Below are positions 26,784-34,979 of a DNA stretch of 52,212 nt, in pieces. The stretch is from Microcoleus asticus IPMA8 (GTDB lineage: Bacteria; Cyanobacteriota; Cyanobacteriia; Cyanobacteriales; Microcoleaceae). The position numbers and the translations under genes are program-made. Position 1 is the stretch's first letter, and each line of letters opens with the position of its first letter. The notes under the pieces are model-generated. The model was not told where the DNA came from and ran no database searches. It saw nothing but the letters and a program-made list of their open reading frames with translations. Location: positions 1-52,212 of the forward strand of contig NZ_SRRZ01000041.1 of NCBI RefSeq assembly GCF_013179805.1, read 5' to 3'.

Positions 26784-27003
26784 CAGACAAAAGTCGCTAA
26801 TGCTAACTGTGCTGCCCCTGTGTTATAAAAACAAAGGTTTTGCTACCCGCAGTATTTTTTGCCGAAAGTGCCAGAAATTCCTAACTGCGGATAGCGATCG
26901 CTAGCATTTGCTAAAACGCGCTTGCCTACTGCTCAACTCGTCTGCCACAAGCTGGCAACGAGCTGACATTTTACTGCGCTTTTTTATTGCGCTAATTTGT
27001 TAA

Positions 27004-27017
27004 GCCATGCTCATGGC
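27004..27017. promoter_or_regulatory. Inverted repeat upstream of desA
   Basis: GCCATG-CT-CATGGC, 24 bases before the desA start and just 5' of a GGAG sequence. It could be an operator or a leader hairpin affecting translation, which would fit a temperature-controlled desaturase. Function not shown. Confidence 0.35.
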
Positions 27018-27040
27018 ATACGGAGAATCGAAATCAGTTT

Positions 27041-28093
27041 ATGACAGCATCGATCGAAAAACCACTAAATTTGATATCCGCAAGTGACACTTCCAACCTG
27101 CGCCTCAAAGATATTCTCAAAACCCTGCCGCGGGAAGTATTCGTCAAAAACCCCCGCAAAGCTTGGACAAAAGTTATTGTCAACGTTTTGCTAGTTGCTG
27201 TCGGTTATTGGGGCATAGCAGTCTCTCCTTGGTTTCTACTACCCCTGATGTGGATTTTCACAGGAACCGGATTAACCGGTTTTTTTGTGATCGGTCACGA
27301 CTGCGGTCACCGGTCATTTGCTAACCGCCGCTGGGTTAACGATTTAGTCGGACATCTCGCCTTTTTGCCGTTAATTTTCCCGTTTCACGCATGGCGGCAC
27401 GGACACAATTATCACCACAAGCACACCAACAAAATTGGCGAAGATAATGCTTGGCAACCCATGACAGCGGAAGACTACGCTGCTGCTCCCAAGGCTTTAC
27501 AAATAGCTTATAGTTTAATTTTCGGTCGGATGTGGTGGATCGGCTCGATCGCCCACTGGGCAAAAGTGCACTTTATGTGGTGGCGCTTCAATGGCCAACA
27601 GAAACAAGAACAAGTCCGGTTTTCTGTGTTAGTGGTTTTAATCGGTGCTGCGATCGGATTCCCGATTTTAATTGCAACCACAGGCATTTGGGGATTTGTC
27701 AAATTTTGGTTGATGCCCTGGCTGGTTTACCATTTCTGGATGAGCACTTTTACGATCGTCCACCACACAGCACCAGACATTTCATTTAAAGAACCGGAAG
27801 AATGGGACGAAGCCCAAGCGCAACTATCGGGAACAGTTCACTGCGATTATCCCCGCTGGGTAGAGTTTCTGTGCCACGACATTAACGTGCACGTTCCCCA
27901 CCACCTTTCAACTGCTATTCCCTGGTACAATTTGCGCCTCGCCCACAGCAGCTTAAAGGAAAATTGGCAAGATCATCTCTACGAAACAGAATTTTCTTGG
28001 TCTTTAATGAAGCGGATTGCCGACAACTGTCACCTATACGATCCGGCTGGCGGCTATCAGACATTGCAAGAATTTAACGCTAAAACAAAGTAA
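27041..28093 (+). CDS. desA: Acyl-lipid delta-12 (omega-6) desaturase DesA
   Basis: Membrane di-iron enzyme that adds the delta-12 double bond to lipid-bound C18 fatty acids, 350 aa, the usual DesA length. The three histidine boxes are intact: HDCGH at 86-90, HNYHH at 122-126 and HVPHH at about 284-288. Four hydrophobic segments lie at about 46-66, 68-84, 193-212 and 217-240. The start MTASIEKPLN and the spacing of the boxes fit DesA better than DesB (omega-3) or DesC (delta-9). A clear hairpin terminator follows. Confidence 0.93.
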   Translation: MTASIEKPLNLISASDTSNLRLKDILKTLPREVFVKNPRKAWTKVIVNVLLVAVGYWGIAVSPWFLLPLMWIFTGTGLTGFFVIGHDCGHRSFANRRWVNDLVGHLAFLPLIFPFHAWRHGHNYHHKHTNKIGEDNAWQPMTAEDYAAAPKALQIAYSLIFGRMWWIGSIAHWAKVHFMWWRFNGQQKQEQVRFSVLVVLIGAAIGFPILIATTGIWGFVKFWLMPWLVYHFWMSTFTIVHHTAPDISFKEPEEWDEAQAQLSGTVHCDYPRWVEFLCHDINVHVPHHLSTAIPWYNLRLAHSSLKENWQDHLYETEFSWSLMKRIADNCHLYDPAGGYQTLQEFNAKTK

Positions 28094-28116
28094 GTTTTAA
28101 ACGCGATAAATGCCAG

Positions 28117-28150
28117 AAAAACCCGGTTTGTAAAACACAACCGGGTTTTT
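28117..28150 (+). terminator. Terminator of desA
   Basis: AAAAACCCGGTT, 10-base loop, AACCGGGTTTTT, 24 bases after the desA stop. The stem is nearly the same as that of the terminator at 48143-48175, so this hairpin also behaves as a dispersed repeat. Confidence 0.85.
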
Positions 28151-28241
28151 CGATATTGCAATCCGTAGCCTTTGTCAGGGGCGGAATGCACGCCCTACTG
28201 TCAATATCACAATCCGTACCATTATTAAATCAGTCATTCCC

Positions 28242-28273
28242 AATCTAAAATCTAAAATCTAAAATCTAAAATC
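28242..28273. repeat. Heptamer repeat AAAATCT
   Basis: About 4.5 tandem copies ending 2 bases before the ATG of the nuclease-ParA gene, where a ribosome binding site would be expected. Confidence 0.9.
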
Positions 28274-28275
28274 GA

Positions 28276-29778
28276 ATGACTTTCAATCCCAATAACTGTC
28301 GCAACGAAAGCGAAGTAGAAAGCAAACTCATTGTCAGCTACCTGCTACCAAAGTTAGGCTATACGCCCGACACTTGGCACCAAGAAATAGCATTTGGGAA
28401 TATTCGTCTAGACTTCCTCTCATTTGCCACCCAAGTTATCCCCATAGTCGTCGAGACAGACTCACCGATGAGTGTAGTCATGGAGGCTAAACATCCCAAG
28501 GAAAATTTAGACCGCCACCTGCGAAAACTCACTCGCTATTTAACAAGTTTGAGCATCCGCTACGGACTCATAACTAACGGTAAAGAAATTAGAATTTACG
28601 AAAGAGTTGCCGATGATATTCAGCTAGTCTTTAAGTGTTCTGGACAAGACCTTGAAAATAGAATTGATGAAATTATCGCTTTAATTGGCAGAGATAGTTT
28701 AAATTTTATAAAAAATCCCGATAATCTTCAACTGGAAGATAGTAAAATTAGTTTGGTTAGTCCTGAGTTAATTAGCGAAGTCCCAGTACAGCCCAACAAT
28801 CCCGCCACCGCAGAACCTGAGCCAAGTCAAATCTCAGAACCCGAACAAATACCTGAAAATAATGTCGTTAATATTCAAGCTAAATCAGATTTAACCGTTC
28901 CCCAAAAAAGGCAAAATACTATGAAAATCATTGCAGTTTACCACAATAAAGGCGGCGTTGGCAAAACTACAACAGTAGTCAATTTAGCTGCAGCGCTAAG
29001 CAAAAAAGGTAAGAGAGTCTTGGTAATCGACTTAGACAGTCAGGCAAATACAACCTTTGCGACAGGTTTAGTTAAATTTGAGGATGAAGAACAAGACGAT
29101 TTGAAAGATAATAATATTCTTCAAGTTTTGCAATCAGAAGACTTTTTCTCTATTGCACAAGTAGCTCGCAAGTCTAATTTTTGCCATCCCGAAATTGATG
29201 TGATTCCTTCCCACATTGATTTAATGCAATATGAAACCGAATTTAATCAACTAGATTACAGCCGAATGATTTTAATTCAAAAACTAGCAGACGTACAGGA
29301 TAAATATGATATTGTACTGATCGATACCCCACCATCGTTGAACTTTTACGCCCGAGTTGCCCTGATTACGGCGGATTATTTAATTATTCCTTCTGACTTA
29401 AAACCTTTTGCCAATCAAGGACTGATTAATGTCAAGGATTTTATTAAAAAAGTCAACGTATTCAAAAAACAAATTGGCAAGAAACCTCTAGAAGTTTTAG
29501 GCGTACTTGCTTGCAAAATCTCAGCTAATGCTAAATTTGTACAGTATAGTTTGCCCAAGCGGAGGGAGACAATTCCCAAACGCTACGGCCTTGAAATCAT
29601 GGACAGCGTAATTTACGAGAGAGATGATTTGGCAAAGTGTGCAGAACAATTTCAAATCGTGGGGAATATGGAAATCGCCGATCCGATTTCAGTGCTGGAC
29701 TTTAAGCCAGATTCCATCGCTTCCCAAGAATTTGAAATGCTAGCAATCGAAGTTTTGGAAAAAACAGGTAAAAACTAA
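28276..29778 (+). CDS. PD-(D/E)XK nuclease (HsdR_N-like) fused to ParA ATPase
   Basis: 500 aa fusion. Residues 1-135 match the N-terminal nuclease domain of type I restriction R subunits: helix with Glu13/Glu15 (NESEVESKLI), Asp46 in IRLDFL, Glu70 and Lys72 in VVMEAK, then RYLTSLSIRYGLITNGKEIR. A disordered Pro/Glu-rich linker (about 150-214) follows. Residues 216-500 are a ParA/Soj ATPase: deviant Walker A HNKGGVGKTTT (223-233) with the signature lysine, VIDLDSQANTTFATG, and DIVLIDTPPSLN. Met216 (ATG at 28921) starts the ParA part exactly and has AAGG upstream, so a free ParA might also be made. The stop overlaps the next gene's ATG (TAATG). The fused arrangement suggests a nuclease placed on DNA by ParA dynamics; this is inferred. 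Confidence 0.85.
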   Translation: MTFNPNNCRNESEVESKLIVSYLLPKLGYTPDTWHQEIAFGNIRLDFLSFATQVIPIVVETDSPMSVVMEAKHPKENLDRHLRKLTRYLTSLSIRYGLITNGKEIRIYERVADDIQLVFKCSGQDLENRIDEIIALIGRDSLNFIKNPDNLQLEDSKISLVSPELISEVPVQPNNPATAEPEPSQISEPEQIPENNVVNIQAKSDLTVPQKRQNTMKIIAVYHNKGGVGKTTTVVNLAAALSKKGKRVLVIDLDSQANTTFATGLVKFEDEEQDDLKDNNILQVLQSEDFFSIAQVARKSNFCHPEIDVIPSHIDLMQYETEFNQLDYSRMILIQKLADVQDKYDIVLIDTPPSLNFYARVALITADYLIIPSDLKPFANQGLINVKDFIKKVNVFKKQIGKKPLEVLGVLACKISANAKFVQYSLPKRRETIPKRYGLEIMDSVIYERDDLAKCAEQFQIVGNMEIADPISVLDFKPDSIASQEFEMLAIEVLEKTGKN

Positions 29779-30491
29779 TGAAAAAATTATTTCCGTCACT
29801 GGTTGCAGTTAAAAAAATTACATCCGCAGTGCCTCGTTCCAATTTTGCCGAGGCTGACTTGGAGAAATTAGCGAGACTGATTTTAGAGTCAGGAGGATTG
29901 ATTAATCCGATAATTGTCCGCCGAAACGGTATGGATGCTTACGAAATAGTAGACGGAGACTTTGAATACTATGCGGCGGCGAGAGCAAAGGAAATAGAAC
30001 CTCAAAAAGGCGAGACAATCGGAGCATTTATCCTGGAAGAAGAAAATGAAGAGCTTCTACTGGAACAACTTAAAATTCTCAGAAAAACCGCAATCACTCA
30101 GACGAAAAGTGTAAGTGACGTTCCCCAACAGTCCTCCAGTTTTGAACAGCGGCTGACAAATATTGAAACTCGATTGGAAAACAGAATTAATGAATTGAAA
30201 GCCGAGTATACGCGGGAAAAACAGGCGCTGATAGAGAGGGTTAAAGATGTTGAAAGCCTGATCCCCAAGCCTGTTCCGCTGTTGGAAGCACTCAACACTC
30301 AAGATAAATTCAAATTGGCTACAAATTTGAAAAATGCTGGCATAAAAGCTCAAACAATAGAACAAATCATCAAAGAGCGAGATTTGCAGCAGTTTGCATC
30401 TTTTGAAAATGTGTTGGAACGCATGAAAGGTAAAGGGTTAGGCGAGAAAACAATGATTAAGCTTATTGACAAGTGGCAAAAATATTTATAA
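29778..30491 (+). CDS. ParB-like N-terminal domain protein with coiled coil and HhH-like end
   Basis: 237 aa, translationally coupled (TAATG) to the nuclease-ParA gene. Residues about 10-95 form a ParB/sulfiredoxin-like domain: LARLILESGGLINPIIVRR, then YEIVDGDFEYYAAARAKEI. The GERR arginine box that binds CTP in true ParB is replaced by GDFEYY, so CTP switching is doubtful. A coiled coil follows at about 115-160. The C-terminal 65 residues are helical and end in MKGKGLGEKTMIKLIDKW, like a helix-hairpin-helix DNA-binding module. There is no ParB HTH domain. It is likely the partner of the fused ATPase. Confidence 0.78.
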   Translation: MKKLFPSLVAVKKITSAVPRSNFAEADLEKLARLILESGGLINPIIVRRNGMDAYEIVDGDFEYYAAARAKEIEPQKGETIGAFILEEENEELLLEQLKILRKTAITQTKSVSDVPQQSSSFEQRLTNIETRLENRINELKAEYTREKQALIERVKDVESLIPKPVPLLEALNTQDKFKLATNLKNAGIKAQTIEQIIKERDLQQFASFENVLERMKGKGLGEKTMIKLIDKWQKYL

Positions 30492-31095
30492 GCTTTCAGC
30501 CATCTCAATTGCATTTTTGGGGCGCTCAAAGCCCACCCGACAAAAGTTGAAAAACCCGATATGACTCGGCGGTTGAAACCGATCCTACACAAACTTTCGT
30601 CGCTCTCGCTTGAGACTAAAGAATAAAGGGGATATTAAAGCTGGCTTTCGTATAAATCGCAATTGCGATCGCAATTCGCAACGCCAGCCCGATCGCCCTG
30701 ACGACGAAAAAAGTAAAGATGAGTAAAGCAGTCGATCGTTGGTGTCCCACAGCCAGTTAAACTCTTCACAGTCGCTTTTTTTAGGAATTGCAGTAACTTT
30801 TGTCGTAGCTTGCGGGGCCCGACGCCATCGCCCGGGCTGTCACCGCACAGCCAGCCGCACAGGTACAGCAGCAACGCGATATCTCCGCCAGATAACCGAG
30901 TTCGATCGCAGACTGGGAAGACTCAGCCCAAGAAACCCTTTAACTTACCACGGTCTGGGTAAGGTGTTTGTCTCGCACCCTACAATTAGAGTTCTTGGGT
31001 TAGTCCTGCATCCCTTAAAACGCAGGCTGTAAAGTGCAAACATACATAAATACCCAAACACCAGATTTTAATGACAAAAGGGGACTTGTAACAAG
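30492..31095. other. Repeat-bearing gap between the two ParB-like genes
   Basis: Holds a dispersed repeat copy at 30564-30628 (reverse of the one at 25141). A weak open frame at 30739-31032 contains a hydrophobic stretch (FLGIAVTFVVA), and a neighbouring frame reads DAIARAVTAQPAAQVQQQRD. This could be a frameshifted remnant of a small secreted protein gene, but I cannot support it as a gene. Confidence 0.4.
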
Positions 31096-32184
31096 ATGGA
31101 TCGATCGTCCGATCAAAACCGAATAGTTGAATATTTGCGGATTAAGCCAATTAGTCACAGTCAGATTTACACTTCCCAAATTGCAGTACCAGAGCCTCAG
31201 AGGGGGGAAATTCCCCGCAAACGCCGCGAAGATCTCAGGAGAAGTCTCATCGAGAAAGGCAGCAACTTGATTCCTTTAATTGTGCGCCGCACTGAAGCTT
31301 ACAGCAATGAAGAAGAATATGAAGTTGTCTGCGGCTCAGATTGGTGTATTCTTGCAAAAGAACTCGGCATCGAGCAAATGTGGGCTTGGGTATTTGAAAT
31401 GACCGACGAGGAGGTAGCTGTTGCTCAAGCAGAAATGGAACATTTAGCTCCGCAACCGACTCATAAAACTGCACAAATTGAGACTCTACTGCAACAATTT
31501 GAGCTATCATTTCAAAAAAAGGTAGAGAGTCTAACAAAACAAATAGAACAATCTGTTAAAAAAAATGAAGATCTACTAAAAAAGCACGTAAAAGCTCTAA
31601 CTGAACAGAACTTGGAGCGTAACCAAATAGAACAGATTAAGCATTTGCTCGAACAAGTGGAAAAAGCATTTCATGAAAAGGTAGATAAAATGGCTAAAAA
31701 AATTGAACAGTCGAGCAGCAACCGTCCGCTAACATCGGCGGTTATTTCTGATGTTAATCTTGAAGCTGCTTTGAGACAGTTGGATGAACTGGAAAAACTG
31801 CTGTCAAGAAAACTAGAACGCACAGTCCAAACCATTAATCAGTTTGTTTCTGACGCCATTGAAGACGTAGAAAATGACCTAAAAAATCAAATTGAAACGC
31901 TCCGCCGCCAACTCGGAGGCGCAGCGACGCACTCAGAAATACAGCCCGAGGCACAACCTAAAACGCCGTCAAAAACACAGCCCAAGAAGCAGTCGAAAGC
32001 ACAGCAGAAACCTCAGCTACCGCAGTTGCAGTTGGAGTTGCCGTTTCCGTCCCCAACGGAAGACTACGAAACTCTTTCGCTGAGGGGCTTGAAGGCGATC
32101 GGCAAAGACCGGAAAATTCGGGGCTACGCGCGCATGAAACGACCGGAAATTTTGGCTGCTCTCAGGGAAGCTGACGGCCAATAA
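31096..32184 (+). CDS. ParB-like domain, long coiled coil and Rho_N/SAP-like C-terminus
   Basis: 362 aa. Residues about 14-110 are a second degenerate ParB-like domain: QIAVPEPQRGEIPRKRREDL, LIPLIVRR, then YEVVCGSDWCILAKELGI, again without the GERR box. Residues about 125-275 form long coiled coils with repeated KKVESLTKQIEQSVKKN-type segments. A Gln/Pro/Lys linker with KTPSKTQPKKQ follows (about 280-315). The last 40 residues (LSLRGLKAIGKDRKIRGY, then ARMKRPEILAALRE) look like a Rho N-terminal/SAP-type nucleic-acid-binding module. It shares domain order with the preceding ParB-like gene and may be its paralogue. It stands 600 bases downstream, separated by dispersed repeats. Confidence 0.75.
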   Translation: MDRSSDQNRIVEYLRIKPISHSQIYTSQIAVPEPQRGEIPRKRREDLRRSLIEKGSNLIPLIVRRTEAYSNEEEYEVVCGSDWCILAKELGIEQMWAWVFEMTDEEVAVAQAEMEHLAPQPTHKTAQIETLLQQFELSFQKKVESLTKQIEQSVKKNEDLLKKHVKALTEQNLERNQIEQIKHLLEQVEKAFHEKVDKMAKKIEQSSSNRPLTSAVISDVNLEAALRQLDELEKLLSRKLERTVQTINQFVSDAIEDVENDLKNQIETLRRQLGGAATHSEIQPEAQPKTPSKTQPKKQSKAQQKPQLPQLQLELPFPSPTEDYETLSLRGLKAIGKDRKIRGYARMKRPEILAALREADGQ

Positions 32185-32316
32185 AGCGGTAATTGCTAAT
32201 AGTTAAAGACTAATTGTTCGGTGTTCGATCGCATTTTTGGGCAAAAAGTGCGATGGGTGTTTCAGAATAGTCCTCGGCAGAGATATGAAAACCTGTTTCC
32301 TGTATTGTAAGCTGGT

Positions 32317-32652
32317 TTAGGCGATCGCATATCCCGTATGTTGCCGAACGTGATACGGATGAAACCCTAAAACTATCTTGTCTTTAGGCACTCCTAATTC
32401 TACAAGTTCTGGGGTAATTCCCGTTTCTATACCATCTTGTTGAATCCAGATTTTGCCGTCGATAATTTCCACATGAACGATACAATCGTGAATTCTTTTA
32501 GGCCCTTGCCAGCCATCGTGCATTAGTAAAAAATTGTTTTGTTCGCTGTCAACAATAACGCTGCTTTTAATTTCTCCGTGTCCGTAAGAAATCTGGGCAT
32601 AACTATTTAAAACATTGCGAACAATTTGGCGATATTCATCTAGTCTATCCAT
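32317..32652 (-). CDS. xisI: XisI family protein
   Basis: 111 aa, full XisI length. Recognised by the start MDRLDEYRQIVRNVL, the central LLMHDGWQGPKRIHDCIVHV and IWIQQDGIETGI, and the end KIVLGFHPYHVRQHTGYAIA. XisI was described as a factor controlling excision of the fdxN element in heterocyst-forming Nostoc/Anabaena, but homologues are abundant in cyanobacteria that lack the element. It always follows xisH; here the start overlaps the xisH end by 13 bases. The molecular function is not established. Confidence 0.93.
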   Translation of the reverse strand: MDRLDEYRQIVRNVLNSYAQISYGHGEIKSSVIVDSEQNNFLLMHDGWQGPKRIHDCIVHVEIIDGKIWIQQDGIETGITPELVELGVPKDKIVLGFHPYHVRQHTGYAIA

Positions 32653-33056
32653 CTGACAATTGTCTCCTTTAATGAATCAAAAACTATTAGTTTAAATCTC
32701 TTGTTCTCTAACAAAATCTGCCCGATAGGTTCAGAAAAGATTTCTGCATAAACTTCTGCACGAATTGCCAGATATATTATCCGTTCAGGTTCCGCTCGCT
32801 GTAGAATATCTTCGTAAACAATATACTGTCCAACAGCTTGTTCTAAGTCATGAACTGGTGAAGCACTCACGAAACTTTTTACTTCTACAGCAATTTTGCG
32901 ACCTTGCTTTTCGGCAGCAAATAGTTTTTCTGCACCTAAATCAACACTGAGAGTACGTTTACCAACTTTTAAGGGTAGCGGATCGTTTGTTATCGTCCAC
33001 CCGTCTTTTTCTAGAGCTGTTCTGACAGTATTGTGGTAGATGTCTTTTGCTGGCAT
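32640..33056 (-). CDS. xisH: XisH family protein (PD-(D/E)XK nuclease-like)
   Basis: 138 aa, full XisH length. The start MPAKDIYHNTVRTALEKDGW and the core TLSVDLGAEKLFAAEKQGRK, then IAVEVKSF, are diagnostic. Asp39, Glu58 and Lys60 form a PD-(D/E)XK-like site, so it may be an endonuclease; that fold is known for the family but activity is not proven. First gene of the xisHI pair. The pair faces the ParB-like genes convergently, with about 130 bases between stop codons. Confidence 0.93.
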   Translation of the reverse strand: MPAKDIYHNTVRTALEKDGWTITNDPLPLKVGKRTLSVDLGAEKLFAAEKQGRKIAVEVKSFVSASPVHDLEQAVGQYIVYEDILQRAEPERIIYLAIRAEVYAEIFSEPIGQILLENKRFKLIVFDSLKETIVRWID

Positions 33057-33141
33057 ATTCTAATCTGAACCATCAAATGTCACCCTAATTATAGAATAAC
33101 ACAAGACTTTTTAAAGCTGATAGCTCATCAATTCAAACTAC

Positions 33142-34671
33142 TTATTGCCGCGTGTATCGGTGCTTCACCCCAATCGGAAAATACTCCGCATCGCCCGTCT
33201 CCGTTAATGTCACCACAGGTAACTGATATTCGGGCGGCACGTAATTAGCAAATTCGCTGTTTAGCCGCCGCAATTGCGCGAGAATTGAAGATGCGATCGC
33301 CTGCTTCATCTCCTCGTCGTCCTCCACCCCCGCTGCTAATTCCACAACCACCGATAAAAACCGATTTTGATCCGCATCTTCCTTGACTTGCAGCACAAAT
33401 TTTCCCGTCACCCATTCCCGTATGGTGGGAACTTCTAAACCTACGGTGACATTTTCCGGGTAAATGTTAGCACCGAAGTAGGAAACGGTAAAGTGCGATC
33501 GCCCAAATACATAGACAAATGGCAAGCAGCGAATTCCTCTGGGGAAATCAGAAACTTTCATAGCTGCTTCTTGCTGCAAACGTGCCACAGGGTTAAATCC
33601 CCATTCTGCCAAAAAATTGAGCATTGCTTCGTAACAAATTAAACCGCCGTTATCGGAGATGTGATAGCGTATTAGCGGGATGCCGTTGTCGCCAGAAAAT
33701 AATAGCGTGCCGTCATTATTCACTTCAAAAAAGCGGCTTTTCGGATCGTACTGTACCAGCGTTGGCAACCGCGATTCCCCAAATAAATTGCGTGCTGCTT
33801 CGGGATTGTTTGCTAAAAAGCGGCGGATGCAAATACTCAGCGGTGTCTCGTTGCCCAAAACGCCCGCATCGGCAGTACCGTAAAGGCTCGCAGAGTTGTA
33901 ATATAGATTGTCAGAATTAGTGCGATCGCTCACCAAACTCCGCCATTCTTCGCTAAACACTTCCCCCGCAAACACCATCTTAATTCGATATTTTTGCCAC
34001 TCCACACCCCCAGCAATTCCGCTATCAATCACATCTTTGATAAACGGCGGATATCCCAACAATACTACTTGCTCGAAATGCTCCCCAAGTTCCTGCACAA
34101 CTCGGAATATTTCAGTCTTATTATTCCCAGGCGTCACAACTGTAACTGGATAGCCCTTACTCGCTAGATAGCGGCAGCAATTCGCCGTGTACATTCCCCC
34201 AACCCAAGTCCCCAAAGCAAAGCAAATCACAGCTAAAGTTGAGCGAGTATCAGCGGAAAAACTGTCGTGAAATATTTGTTCAAAACGAGCGGCAATTTGC
34301 AACTCGTCGCTGATAAAACGCGGCCAAAATGTCGGGTTTCCTGTCGAACCAGAGGAAACAGCAATGAAATCGCAAGTTTCTAATTTGCCCTGGTAGCACA
34401 ACTGAGGTAGCGGGTGACAGCGTAAATAATTCTCTTTGGTAATTAGCGGCAATTTTTGGAAGTCTTCAAAGGTTTGAATTGAGGCGGGATCGATGTTGAG
34501 TGCAGCTAGGAAAGTCTGGTAAGCTGGTACTGTGGCCGCGACTTTTTGAAAAAGCGCGATCGCCCCGCATTCGGCAACTCGATTCTGCTGGTGTTGCAAT
34601 CGTTCCTCAAGCGGCGCCCTCAAAAACTCTTCAAACGCCCCAATTGCTCGCTGACGCTGTTCTGGCTGCAT
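33142..34671 (-). CDS. PaaK-like adenylate-forming enzyme (phenylacetate-CoA ligase family)
   Basis: 509 aa from the ATG at 34671, chosen because AAGGAG lies 6 bases upstream; the frame extends to an ATG at 34701 that precedes this site. The adenylation domain has the phosphate loop VSSGSTGNPTFWPRF at about 107-121, the acyl/AMP region YYNSASLYGTADAGVLGNET, and the Asp in LLFSGDNGIPLIRYHISDNG. The C-terminal lid (about 405-500) is present. Such proteins activate aryl or fatty acids as acyl-AMP or acyl-CoA. No carrier protein or ring-degradation genes are nearby, so the substrate is open. It is divergent from the Ser/Thr kinase gene. Confidence 0.85.
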   Translation of the reverse strand: MQPEQRQRAIGAFEEFLRAPLEERLQHQQNRVAECGAIALFQKVAATVPAYQTFLAALNIDPASIQTFEDFQKLPLITKENYLRCHPLPQLCYQGKLETCDFIAVSSGSTGNPTFWPRFISDELQIAARFEQIFHDSFSADTRSTLAVICFALGTWVGGMYTANCCRYLASKGYPVTVVTPGNNKTEIFRVVQELGEHFEQVVLLGYPPFIKDVIDSGIAGGVEWQKYRIKMVFAGEVFSEEWRSLVSDRTNSDNLYYNSASLYGTADAGVLGNETPLSICIRRFLANNPEAARNLFGESRLPTLVQYDPKSRFFEVNNDGTLLFSGDNGIPLIRYHISDNGGLICYEAMLNFLAEWGFNPVARLQQEAAMKVSDFPRGIRCLPFVYVFGRSHFTVSYFGANIYPENVTVGLEVPTIREWVTGKFVLQVKEDADQNRFLSVVVELAAGVEDDEEMKQAIASSILAQLRRLNSEFANYVPPEYQLPVVTLTETGDAEYFPIGVKHRYTRQ

Positions 34672-34979
34672 GATTTGCTCCTTAAAATGGGTATTTTGCA
34701 CCTCGATCGCTCAAGATTCAATTAGTAGCGCTAACGACCCGATCGCACATTGGGCTGGACACTAAAAATTTGAACACACTTTGAGGTCGATCGAATCGAA
34801 AAGATGGCGCAGTGGATAAACTTCAATACCACGAAACCGCTTTTTTAACAATAACCACAGGGGATAGGCAAGCTGCCGATCGACTAATCAACACTGACAC
34901 ACTATGTCAAGATTAATTCAGCGATCGCCCAAAATCCTCAGTCTCAGTCAAGCGTGAAAATCCGACGCAGCAAGTTCCA
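34672..34979. other. Divergent promoter region
   Basis: About 300 bases between two divergent genes, so it should hold promoters for both. HIP1-type GATCG sites are frequent. I saw no clear operator, repeat array or small gene. Confidence 0.4.

Noticed and set aside
30739..31032. 97-codon open frame between ParB-like genes
   Set aside because: Switches character halfway and ends in low-quality sequence; noted only as possible debris.
28276..32184. Plasmid or integrated replicon partition locus
   Set aside because: No replication protein, no ParB HTH and no centromere-like iterons nearby; surrounding genes are ordinary chromosomal genes.
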